From positions 455,256 to 519,255 of the forward strand of contig NZ_LMSS01000006.1 in assembly GCF_001429605.1 (NCBI RefSeq): DNA of 64,000 nt, in the 5' to 3' direction. The DNA is from Phycicoccus sp. Soil802. GTDB lineage: Bacteria; Actinomycetota; Actinomycetes; Actinomycetales; Dermatophilaceae. A program made the translations under genes and the position numbers. Under the pieces are notes generated by a model. That model searched no databases. It had not been told where the DNA came from and saw only the letters and a program-made list of their open reading frames with translations. This document shows, piece by piece, positions 16,942 to 23,849 of this stretch. Within the stretch, counting starts at the first letter, position 1, and every line of letters starts with the position of its first letter.

Positions 16942-17367
16942 ATGAATCGGGGACTGCTGGTGACCGCGGGGGCGGCGTTGTTGTTCGGGGCACTGGGCGG
17001 GGCCGGAGGGGCTGTGGCTCTGGCGGCCCACGGTGATCTACAGGGCCCGCCGGGCCCGGTAGGACCGTCTGGCGCGCAGGGGCCGGTTGGCGCGACGGGT
17101 ATGCCCGGGCTGGACGGACCGGTCGGCGAGCGGGGTCCTGAGGGTCCTCATGGACCGCCGGGGCCGCCCGCCGTCCCGGTACTTGCTGGCCCTTCCTCGG
17201 TCCTACGGGGGGTGACGGTCGTCGGTGATCCCGCCTGCCCACTCGGCAGTTCTCGGGTGGGCGAAGTCGTGGTGAGGGTCACTGCCATCCAAGACTTCCT
17301 GGCGGCCACCACTGAGCAGACCGTGCGCGGGATCCGGACGGAGACGCTGCCCCTCTGTCGCTACTGA
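16942..17367 (+). CDS. Secreted collagen-like repeat protein
   Basis: 141 residues. The N-terminus is a signal peptide or signal anchor ([25 protein letters not shown]). Residues ~37-76 are Gly-x-y collagen repeats rich in Pro ([28 protein letters not shown]). The last ~65 residues contain two Cys ([14 protein letters not shown]), probably a disulfide-linked globular end. Phage-encoded collagen repeats usually sit in tail fibres, but the export signal here suggests a cell-surface protein. It is divergent from the giant gene across a 237-bp region. Confidence 0.8.
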   Translation: MNRGLLVTAGAALLFGALGGAGGAVALAAHGDLQGPPGPVGPSGAQGPVGATGMPGLDGPVGERGPEGPHGPPGPPAVPVLAGPSSVLRGVTVVGDPACPLGSSRVGEVVVRVTAIQDFLAATTEQTVRGIRTETLPLCRY

Positions 17368-17396
17368 CGACCAACGACCGAGGGCCTCAGCGGCCG

Positions 17397-18800
17397 TCAC
17401 GCTGCCACCCCGCCAGGGGCCAGGACCGGTGCGGCCTGCTCGGCCTTCCGCTCGAGGGTCTCCAGCTGCTTGCGCGTTTGAGGCGTGTCGGGCAGGAACA
17501 CGAGATGGCGGTACGTGGCGTTCGGCGACCCGATCCGGCGCAGCCGGCCTTCCCGCTGAGCTTCGCGCGCGGGGTTGTATGTCTGACCCACAGAGACCAG
17601 CACGTTCGAAAACTGCAGATTCAGGCCGTGCTCGAGCACCTTCGTGCCGATCAGGACGGGGGTCGCTGGGTCGTCTCGGAAGACCTCCACGGCGTCGGAT
17701 CGCTCATCCTTCGTGTTCTCTCCCTTGAGCGCTACGTGACCGACTTCCGCAGCCTCGAGGCTGGTCGAGAGGTCGCCCAGGATCTCGAGGTGTTCGGCGA
17801 ACACGACGACCTTCTCTCCTCGCTCCGCGAGCTCGCGGATCGTTTCCACGGCTGCGTCCACGACCGAGGACGACCCGTCGCTGCCGCGCCGTGCTGCCTT
17901 CGCCATGCGGGCGTGACGGACGAGTGCGTGGTTGATCCATCGGGCCTTGTCGTACTCCTTCTGCTGGACCGTGGACAGCGGGACGAGCCTGTGGCCGCTG
18001 TCCACGCGGACCGGCAGGGGTAGCCCGACCTGCTCGGCCGTGCGTCGCAGGAAGCGGGCCCCGAGCCACCGCATGACGATGCCGGCGTTCTCGGGGGTCA
18101 ACCATCCGACCGGCTTCCGGGTGCCGTCCGAGAACTCTCGCCACTCGACGTGCTGCCCGAACTGCTCCTTGTCGGGCGTTCCGGGGAGCCCTGCGAGGGA
18201 CATCACCGCCCAGAGCTCCATGGGGTCGTTCTCCTGCGGAGTGGCGGTGACGGCCGCGACCCGCTCGGCGTCGTCGCAGAGGGCCTTGGCGGCCTCGTAG
18301 CGGGCTCCTGCGCCCTTGAGGGCGCTCGCCTCATCGACGACCACCAGCAGGGGCCGGAGGGCGCTCAGGTGGTCTACCCGCCGGTTGGCCAGGTCGTGGT
18401 TAGTCACGATCACGTCGGGTCCGGACGGGTGTGCCGCGAGGAACGCCTCCATCCGCTCCCGATCGGCCTTGTTGCCGATCGTCCCGCTCTCCGAGGTGGT
18501 GACTCCCAGCGACGGGAGGAAGCGCTTCAGCTCGGCCTCGGTCTGGGCAACGAGGCCGGCCGTGGTGATCCAGAGGACCGGCAACCGCGGCAAGGCGACG
18601 CCCCTCTGGGGAGGCTCGTTGGCGGGGTCTGGAGCGGGCTCGCGAAGCGTGCCCGTGTCGGCGAGGTGACCGATCAGGGCAGCGAGCTGCACGGTCTTCC
18701 CGAGACCGACCTGGTCGGCGAGGATCGCGCGTGGCTGGTCACGGAGGAAGGTAAGTCCCTCGGTCTGGTGGGGGTGGAGCGTTCCGACGAAGGTGGTCAC
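17397..18800 (-). CDS. SNF2/DEAD-type helicase
   Basis: 467 residues with SF2 motifs in order: LHPHQTEGL (Q-like), motif I ADQVGLGKT at 28-36, motif II VVDEAS near 155-159, motif III TATPQEN near 185-191, and motif V/VI EHGLNLQFSN...QREGRLRRIG near 400-440. The short form without accessory domains resembles phage-encoded SNF2-like helicases. GTG start at 18800 with GAGAGGA upstream. It is the last gene of a minus-strand set with the RepA-like ATPase, separated from it by the 371-bp hairpin region, so it may be part of a replication or recombination module. Confidence 0.85.
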   Translation of the reverse strand: MTTFVGTLHPHQTEGLTFLRDQPRAILADQVGLGKTVQLAALIGHLADTGTLREPAPDPANEPPQRGVALPRLPVLWITTAGLVAQTEAELKRFLPSLGVTTSESGTIGNKADRERMEAFLAAHPSGPDVIVTNHDLANRRVDHLSALRPLLVVVDEASALKGAGARYEAAKALCDDAERVAAVTATPQENDPMELWAVMSLAGLPGTPDKEQFGQHVEWREFSDGTRKPVGWLTPENAGIVMRWLGARFLRRTAEQVGLPLPVRVDSGHRLVPLSTVQQKEYDKARWINHALVRHARMAKAARRGSDGSSSVVDAAVETIRELAERGEKVVVFAEHLEILGDLSTSLEAAEVGHVALKGENTKDERSDAVEVFRDDPATPVLIGTKVLEHGLNLQFSNVLVSVGQTYNPAREAQREGRLRRIGSPNATYRHLVFLPDTPQTRKQLETLERKAEQAAPVLAPGGVAA

Positions 18801-18816
18801 TGGGGTCCTCTCGTGG

Positions 18817-19134
18817 CGCGGGCTCGTGCCCGCGTCGTGTCTGTCTTCTGGTCGGTCGGCGAGCCCCTCCGGGCTCGCGCGCGTCGTAGCGTCCGGCCCT
18901 CAAGGCCGGACACCAACGGGTGGATCTCGTCGCTTCGCTCCTCGTCGGCGAGGAGAAGGACGTCAGTCCTTCGACCTCGTTCGGCTTCGTCGCCTGCGGC
19001 CGACGAGCCTCAGCGAGTCGGACCATCTGGTCGGCCTGTTGGCCTCCCACTTCTTCCCTCGTCGAATCCGGAGGCTTGAGGCCTCCGGCTCCATTGAGCC
19101 CCTTCGGGTAGGGAGTGCGACGAAGGAGCACTCC
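18817..19134. repeat. Array of eight distinct short hairpins
   Basis: Perfect or near-perfect stems with mostly 3-5-base loops, each with a different stem sequence: 18817-18834 (CGCGGGC/GCCCGCG), 18859-18878 (GCGAGCCC/GGGCTCGC), 18891-18911 (GTCCGGCC/GGCCGGAC), 18938-18955 (CTCCTCG/CGAGGAG), 18955-18972 (GAAGGAC/GTCCTTC), 18987-19006 (TCGTCGCC/GGC-CGACGA, one bulge), 19068-19088 (CCGGAGGC/GCCTCCGG), 19112-19134 (GGAGTGC/GCACTCC, 9-base loop). They fill the gap between two replication-type genes. No convincing coding frame is present in the gap. A structured RNA leader, a replication origin or a packaging signal are all possible. Confidence 0.75.
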
Positions 19135-19171
19135 TCATGGGGGAACATCGGGAACACGGGAACGAGGAACG

Positions 19172-20182
19172 TCACCCAGGCCGGGCCGTCTCGGTCCATC
19201 GCCGCGTGGAGCCGTCGAACGTGAGGAAGGCGCCGATCTTCCTGCCGCTCGACAGATGCTTGGCGATCTGTCGGGCGGGCTGTGCGCCCCCGGAGAGCCA
19301 AGGGTGCTGGTCAGCCAAGAGCCGACTCAGCTCAGCGGCCGTCTCGACGTGCGCGTGGTTCTCGACCGCCCACCTGGCCACCTCCACGAAGCGTGCCGCT
19401 TGACCCTCGTCTCTACGACGCGCGGAGGCTTCGGCCGCCTTCTGCGCATCCTCTTCCGCTACTAGTGCGAATGGTTCAGCGCCACCGCCCGACAAGGTCA
19501 GCCTCTCGGCCGCGCTCGCGTTTGGGCTCGTCGTGAGGATGACCTGGCCCCGAGACCGACGGAGGGTCAACGTCAACCTCGCCGCCGCCTGGAAGAAGCT
19601 GCTGCCCAATCCGTCCGTCGGCTGCCAGCCGTTCTGGCCCCTCTTCCGCGTCGAATGGTGGACGATCAGCACAGCGGCGCCCGCATCGACCCACCCGCCC
19701 AGGCAGGCCCACAGGGACCGGACCGCTTCGTCGCTGTTCAGACTCGTCCCCTCGGACAAGATGAATATGAGGGGATCGACGATGACGAGGTCGCCCGGGC
19801 GAGGCGCGACGTCATCGCGCAGAGCAGACCAGTCGTCGTTGGACAGGGACGCGACGCCCGGGTACAAGACGATGCGTTCAGTCTCCAGATGACGCCCAAG
19901 CCCGCGGTCGACGAGTCTTTGGGCGTACTCCCCAGTTCCGCCCATCTCAGGGCTGAGGACTACCACTCTGCTGACAGGCCGCGTGAAGTCGCGGCGGAGG
20001 AATGGCTCACCACGCAGCGCTGCCGCGATCAGGTCCGCGACGAGAGTCGATTTTCCGGCCTCGCTCTGACCGATGAGCATCGTTGCCCGGCTGTCCAACA
20101 GGCCGGGCACGAGATGAAAAGGGCGGGCTTCCACCTCACGCAGAGCATCATCGAGCGAGAGCGCCCTGAACTCCCGCTTCAC
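19172..20182 (-). CDS. RepA-like AAA ATPase (AAA_25 type)
   Basis: 336 residues. Walker A GQSEAGKST at 38-46, Walker B DLVIVDPL around 131-138, and HHSTRKRG at 175-182, the arrangement of RecA-fold RepA/AAA_25 helicases that replicate plasmids such as RSF1010 and of many phage/ICE replication ATPases. The C-terminal ~80 residues look like a winged-helix region (WAVENHAHVETAAELSRLL). GTG start at 20182 overlaps the stop of the small HTH gene by 4 bp, so they are co-translated. Likely role: replicative helicase or loader for the excised circular form. Confidence 0.85.
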   Translation of the reverse strand: MKREFRALSLDDALREVEARPFHLVPGLLDSRATMLIGQSEAGKSTLVADLIAAALRGEPFLRRDFTRPVSRVVVLSPEMGGTGEYAQRLVDRGLGRHLETERIVLYPGVASLSNDDWSALRDDVAPRPGDLVIVDPLIFILSEGTSLNSDEAVRSLWACLGGWVDAGAAVLIVHHSTRKRGQNGWQPTDGLGSSFFQAAARLTLTLRRSRGQVILTTSPNASAAERLTLSGGGAEPFALVAEEDAQKAAEASARRRDEGQAARFVEVARWAVENHAHVETAAELSRLLADQHPWLSGGAQPARQIAKHLSSGRKIGAFLTFDGSTRRWTETARPG

Positions 20183-20394
20183 GCCGCGGTCCTCTGTTGG
20201 CGCAGGGCCGAGACGAGGCGCTCTGACTCAAACTCCTCGATGTCGGCCAACCGATAGACGACCTTGCCGGCGGACAGCTTCAGGTACCGCGGCCCGCGTC
20301 CGGCTGAGCGCAGGTTGGCCAGGTGCCCTGCGGTGGTCCGCCACCGACCCGCGAGCTCTCGCGGGGAAAGGTGGGTGCAGACAGTTGGTTCCAT
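20179..20394 (-). CDS. Small HTH_17/excisionase-like DNA-binding protein
   Basis: 71 residues: LSPRELAGRWRTTAGHLANLRSAGRGPRYLKLSAGKVVYRLADIEEFE is a MerR-like winged HTH of the excisionase/HTH_17 family, complete with the GPRY-K-V-Y-DIE signature. Such proteins bend DNA as recombination directionality factors or act as small repressors. It overlaps the RepA-like gene (GTGA) and is divergent from the HTH gene at 20611, so it may regulate both directions. Confidence 0.8.
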   Translation of the reverse strand: MEPTVCTHLSPRELAGRWRTTAGHLANLRSAGRGPRYLKLSAGKVVYRLADIEEFESERLVSALRQQRTAA

Positions 20395-20462
20395 GAAGAC
20401 TCGCCTTCTCCCGCCTCGGGCGGGGACTCAATGTGTTCTCGTTACGAGCCTTCTGCTCGCTT

Positions 20463-20477
20463 GTCTAACCACTAGAC
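20463..20477. promoter_or_regulatory. Possible operator in the divergent HTH promoter region
   Basis: GTCTA-ACCAC-TAGAC, a perfect 5-bp inverted repeat with 5-base spacer, in the 216 bp between the two divergently transcribed HTH genes. Position suggests an operator; no binding protein can be assigned. Confidence 0.35.
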
Positions 20478-20610
20478 GGCGAGATAGTCCCGATCCGTGA
20501 CGACCGGCCCGTAGCGCTCACAACGATCATGAGCCTCCCCGCCGACGGGATGCGGAGCGGTGGGCCGGCGCTTGACGCGCCGCGGACTCGCCATCACCAT
20601 TCCAATCACG

Positions 20611-21081
20611 ATGGGACGAAATGGAAGAGGCTTGGGAAGGCAGAGGATCGACTACTCCGAGGCCGAGCAGATGCTGCGCTCGGGTGCTACGCAGGCAGAG
20701 GTGGGAGCCCGCTTCGGGGTCAGTCAGGCCGCCATCTCGGCGGCGATCCGTCGAGGACGGATCAAGTGGGAGCGGCCGAATCAGGCTGAGGGTAGAGCGG
20801 TGCCGTGGCACCCGATCCGCAAGGAGCACCGGGACCAGTACCTGATCCGGATGCTGCGCGTGAACCACCGGCGACAGCAGGGGCTCCCGAGCGCCGCGGT
20901 CCTCGAGGCGATGCTGGACAACTTCCTCGCCGACGCTCAGGCGCGCGACTTCGTAGTCACCTACGACCCCGACACCGAGCAGGGGTTTTTCCGGGTGTCG
21001 CGTCGGCCAGGGGTAGACCGTGGACTTGTACGCGACCCGAGCGTGGATGATCGCGGCTGGCCGACGCAGCGGCCCAAGTGA
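20611..21081 (+). CDS. HTH-domain DNA-binding protein
   Basis: 156 residues from the ATG at 20611 (a GTG at 20560 would add 17). Residues ~13-50 are a homeodomain-like HTH: YSEAEQMLRSGATQAEVGARFGVSQAAISAAIRRGRI, followed by a basic region (IRKEHRDQYLIRMLRVNHRRQQG) and an unrecognised C-terminus. There is no clear ribosome site at either start, so the transcript may be leaderless. It likely regulates element genes or acts in replication initiation; it faces away from the excisionase-like gene. Confidence 0.65.
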   Translation: MGRNGRGLGRQRIDYSEAEQMLRSGATQAEVGARFGVSQAAISAAIRRGRIKWERPNQAEGRAVPWHPIRKEHRDQYLIRMLRVNHRRQQGLPSAAVLEAMLDNFLADAQARDFVVTYDPDTEQGFFRVSRRPGVDRGLVRDPSVDDRGWPTQRPK

Positions 21082-21179
21082 GCGTTGCCGCGGCGCGACC
21101 AAACGCACATGGGTAGAACTGTCTCCCTCCCTGGGCGCGGCGCTTTGGGCGCTGATCGCAGTCTCGGCCAACATGACTC

Positions 21180-22409
21180 ATGGCCAGTTTCGGAGCGGTA
21201 GATCTCGGAACGGGGGGCGCCGGAGTCTTCGAGCTGACCTCCGAGTCAGACGACGTGGAGTTCGTCCATAAGGCCTCCGACGGCACGGTCGTCGTAATTC
21301 CGCCAAGCGAGAAATTCATCGTTGTTCAGGAGTGTCCCGGCGAAGACTTTGATGAGGTCAACAGAAACGCTCTTGCAGCAGCCAATCGCGCGATCGACAT
21401 CCACTTTGGCCAGGGCGGCCGGCCCTTGGCGTTGGCACACCTGAGCAGCCCATTCATTGTCTGCTGGAAGGCGCCCGTGGGCCGAATCCTCCGAATCGTG
21501 GGACGGCTCCATATGAACCTGCGCATTCGAGCCACGGCTGTAGTCCGCGACACCGAAGGCAACATCGTGACCCAGCCTCCTGCGCCACCGAAGGTGTGGC
21601 ATGAGAGTTTGCGGTACTACCGCCTCTCGGAGGCGGCGACCGACCTCTTCGACTCGTTCCGAAATCTGTATCTCGCCATCGAGTCCTTGCTGAGCGGCGA
21701 GGTTCCACCCGCCGAGGGTCCCCGAGGACGACCCGAGGGCGACAGCGCGTGGCTCGCTCGCGCTCTGCGCAAAGTGGCAGAGGACGTGGACCTCTCTCCG
21801 TTCGCGCCATCGTCAGCGAAGGCGGCTCACAACGCAATCCACGAGGATCTCTACGTCAACCTTCGAACGGCCATGTTCCACGCGAAGTTGGGGCGGGAGA
21901 CGTGGACCCCGCAGGACTGGTCGTCGCGAAGCCCGATCGTGGCGGCACGTATTCGTTACGCGCGGATGTTCAGGGCTTTGGCGGCGCAGTATCTCGACGT
22001 TCCGTATCCGAGCAGTGGGTTCTTCAGCGCCTACTGGGCGGAGACCATTGAGCAGCAACTCCTGGCGTACACGGTGTTCGTCAGCAACGATCCAACTCTC
22101 GTCTCTGACGAGCCTACGGGCGAGTATCAACTCTCTCCGGCGGGCGGCCGCCACATAACCCTGCCGTCGAGCCTTGCTGAAGACGTGTCCCAAGTATGGA
22201 CGCGCGGCATCGTTGGCGTTGAGAGGGGTACATCCGTCGTTGGAGCAATCGGCGAGGTGCGGAGGTTCGGGACGGTGCGGGGGGACGCGTTGGCGATGGT
22301 CGAGAACCTAAGAGAGCCGCTCCGCCTCGATGGGATCGAGGAGCTACAGGTTGTTCTCCTCGTCGAAGGGCGCAACTACGGACAGTCGCGGCGGGACTTC
22401 GAGACGTAG
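21180..22409 (+). CDS. HEPN-like protein with R-x4-H motif, MauJ-like
   Basis: 409 residues, soluble. The middle (about 145-240) is helical, with LFDSFRNLYLAIESLLSG at 156-172 followed by NLRTAMFHAK at 227-236; R229-x4-H234 fits the R(x4-6)H active-site motif of HEPN ribonucleases, and FRNLYLAIESLL resembles the first HEPN helix. The overall shape recalls proteins annotated as MauJ-like near mobile elements. The N- and C-terminal parts are unrecognised. RNase activity and a defence role are inference. It sits directly before the integrase gene, a common cargo position. Confidence 0.55.
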   Translation: MASFGAVDLGTGGAGVFELTSESDDVEFVHKASDGTVVVIPPSEKFIVVQECPGEDFDEVNRNALAAANRAIDIHFGQGGRPLALAHLSSPFIVCWKAPVGRILRIVGRLHMNLRIRATAVVRDTEGNIVTQPPAPPKVWHESLRYYRLSEAATDLFDSFRNLYLAIESLLSGEVPPAEGPRGRPEGDSAWLARALRKVAEDVDLSPFAPSSAKAAHNAIHEDLYVNLRTAMFHAKLGRETWTPQDWSSRSPIVAARIRYARMFRALAAQYLDVPYPSSGFFSAYWAETIEQQLLAYTVFVSNDPTLVSDEPTGEYQLSPAGGRHITLPSSLAEDVSQVWTRGIVGVERGTSVVGAIGEVRRFGTVRGDALAMVENLREPLRLDGIEELQVVLLVEGRNYGQSRRDFET

Positions 22410-22454
22410 CGTGTCCTGCGAGACAAATTACCCTTACTTTGGTACCCTAATAAT

Positions 22455-23675
22455 ATGAGAGGCAAGCGGCTCGCACTTGGTGAGCGCGGCGAGATCGAGG
22501 TGACCGTCCAGCGACGTGACGCCTCCGGGAAGTGGCGGACGGTTCCGCGCTTCAAGGCCGGTGACCGCTACAGGGCTCGGTGTCGCTTCCGTGGCCATGA
22601 CGGCGAGCCGGGTGAGCTGTCCCGCGTAGCCACTCCCGGTCCCGACCTTCCCTCAGTGAAGGCCAAGCAGGCCGCGGTGAAGGCCCTTGAGGACGCCTGG
22701 TCGAGCCTGGGGAAGTCTGGCGGCCACCTGGCCTCCTCGACTCGTCTCGACGACGCTGGGCGCATCTGGCTCGCGCAGATCCAGCGAGCAGACTCGGGCC
22801 TCAGCCCACGGACTGTGGACGACTACTCGCGGTCCTTCTCTCGCTACATCGACGCCAAGGGCTCCCCCGTTCGTGGCCTCACGCTCGCGCAGCTCGACGC
22901 CTCCCGCCTGCGCGCCTTCCTCCAGGGCCTGGCCGACGACCGCGGCACCGGAGCAGCCAAATCGGCTCGGGCCGCCCTGTCGGGCATCCTCGGTCTCGCG
23001 GTCTCGGACGGCGTCCTGCCGGCCGACCCGTTGAGGTCGGTTCGCCCCGTGAAGCAAGAGCCCTCGTTGCGGCGCAGCACGGTCCGGGACCACACGCGCG
23101 CCTTCACGCGCCAGGAGCGCGACCATGTCGTCTCCCACCTCTACAAGCTCGCCGGGGAGGCCCTGCACCCGTCCACGCAGCGCAAGGCCTACGCGGTGGC
23201 CGACCTCGTCGCCTTCCTGGCCGGCACTGGCGCCCGGATCGACGAGGCGCGGGAGCTCCTGTGGCAGGACGTCGACCTCGAGGCCCACACGGCCGTGATC
23301 CGGGGCAGCAAGTCGAAGTCGTCTCTGCGGGCCATCCCGCTGCCCCTGTGGCTCGTTGACCGGCTCAGGGACCGGGCCGCTCGCAGCGGCACGGAAGGTC
23401 GTCTCTTTCCCTCTCCTCACGTCTCGGACGCGTCAAAGGCCTGGGACCAAAGCAACAGCGCCAAGGCCGTACGCGCGGCCCTGGACGCCGCAGGGGCCCC
23501 GTGGGCGGTTCCGCACACCATGAGGCGCACTGTCGCCTCCCTGCTTCACGAGGCCGGCGTGCCGCTGGTGAAGATTGCCGACCAGCTGGGTCATGCGGAC
23601 CCCGCCATGACCGCGAGCGTCTACCTGGGAAGGGACCTCATGGGGCACACCTCGGGTGCGGAAAAGTACCTCTAA
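22455..23675 (+). CDS. int: Tyrosine integrase
   Basis: 406 residues, normal for a phage/ICE integrase. SAM-like core-binding domain about residues 95-190; catalytic domain about 210-400 with first Arg near 261 (GTGARIDEARELLW), HTMRR at 354-358 (His and second Arg), LGHADP and nucleophile Tyr390 in SVYLGRD. An AP2/arm-binding-like basic N-terminus is present. It catalyses site-specific recombination between the element and the tRNA-Arg 3' end. It reads toward the tRNA, with the paired arm-like repeats and the att repeat in the 90 bp beyond its stop. Confidence 0.95.
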   Translation: MRGKRLALGERGEIEVTVQRRDASGKWRTVPRFKAGDRYRARCRFRGHDGEPGELSRVATPGPDLPSVKAKQAAVKALEDAWSSLGKSGGHLASSTRLDDAGRIWLAQIQRADSGLSPRTVDDYSRSFSRYIDAKGSPVRGLTLAQLDASRLRAFLQGLADDRGTGAAKSARAALSGILGLAVSDGVLPADPLRSVRPVKQEPSLRRSTVRDHTRAFTRQERDHVVSHLYKLAGEALHPSTQRKAYAVADLVAFLAGTGARIDEARELLWQDVDLEAHTAVIRGSKSKSSLRAIPLPLWLVDRLRDRAARSGTEGRLFPSPHVSDASKAWDQSNSAKAVRAALDAAGAPWAVPHTMRRTVASLLHEAGVPLVKIADQLGHADPAMTASVYLGRDLMGHTSGAEKYL

Positions 23676-23686
23676 ACTCTTGTCTA

Positions 23687-23706
23687 CGGGTAACGGTACG
23701 GGTAAC
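23687..23706 (+). promoter_or_regulatory. Putative integrase arm-binding sites, right end
   Basis: Two copies of ACGGGTAAC in tandem, CGGGTAAC at 23687-23694 and 23699-23706, in the same 12-bp register and orientation as the pair at 4659-4678. They lie between the integrase stop and the att repeat. Confidence 0.55.
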
Positions 23707-23763
23707 ATAGACCTCAGCATCAACCAACATGCGCAAGAGAGTGCAGGTCAGAGACCTAATTGG

Positions 23764-23836
23764 TGCCCCCGGCAGGACTCGAACCTGCGACCCAGTCATT
23801 AGAAGTGACTCGCTCTATCCGCTGAGCTACGGGGGC
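23764..23836 (-). tRNA. tRNA-Arg (anticodon TCT)
   Basis: Full cloverleaf on the minus strand: acceptor GCCCCCG/CGGGGGC, D-arm GCTC...GAGC, anticodon stem AGTCA/TGACT with loop CTTCTAA (anticodon TCT), T-arm GCAGG/CCTGC with TTCGAGT. Discriminator A, then CCA encoded at 23763-23761. The 5' half is chromosomal; the 3' half and CCA end are supplied by the integrated element. Confidence 0.95.
23765..23800. repeat. Right attachment-site repeat within tRNA-Arg
   Basis: 36 bp identical to 4493-4528. It covers the T-arm, variable loop and 3' side of the anticodon stem. Recombination must have taken place within this identity block because the bases on either side differ between the two copies. Confidence 0.92.
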
Positions 23837-23849
23837 AATGCCGCAGAGT

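Larger units (their letters stand above)
4493..23800. mobile_element. Integrative element in tRNA-Arg(TCT), about 19.3 kb
   Basis: Bounded by a 36-bp direct repeat derived from the tRNA 3' half, with a tyrosine integrase gene next to the intact tRNA, the standard geometry for tRNA-targeting elements. Cargo: RepA-like ATPase, small HTH (excisionase-like), SNF2-type helicase, HTH protein, GAF-ANTAR regulator, SIR2-like and HEPN-like proteins, a collagen-like secreted protein, small proteins, and a 1552-residue phage-virion-like protein. No relaxase, T4SS, FtsK/TraB, terminase, capsid or portal gene is visible. The 5-10 kb part looks less GC-rich than the flanks by eye. It could be an integrated phage-plasmid, a satellite or a decayed prophage. 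Confidence 0.9.

Noticed and set aside
16942-17367. Tail-fibre gene of a prophage
   Set aside because: Has an export signal, is short, and no tail genes are nearby; kept as a secreted collagen-like protein instead.
18817-19134. CRISPR array
   Set aside because: The units are palindromes with different sequences and irregular spacing, with no constant repeat or cas gene.
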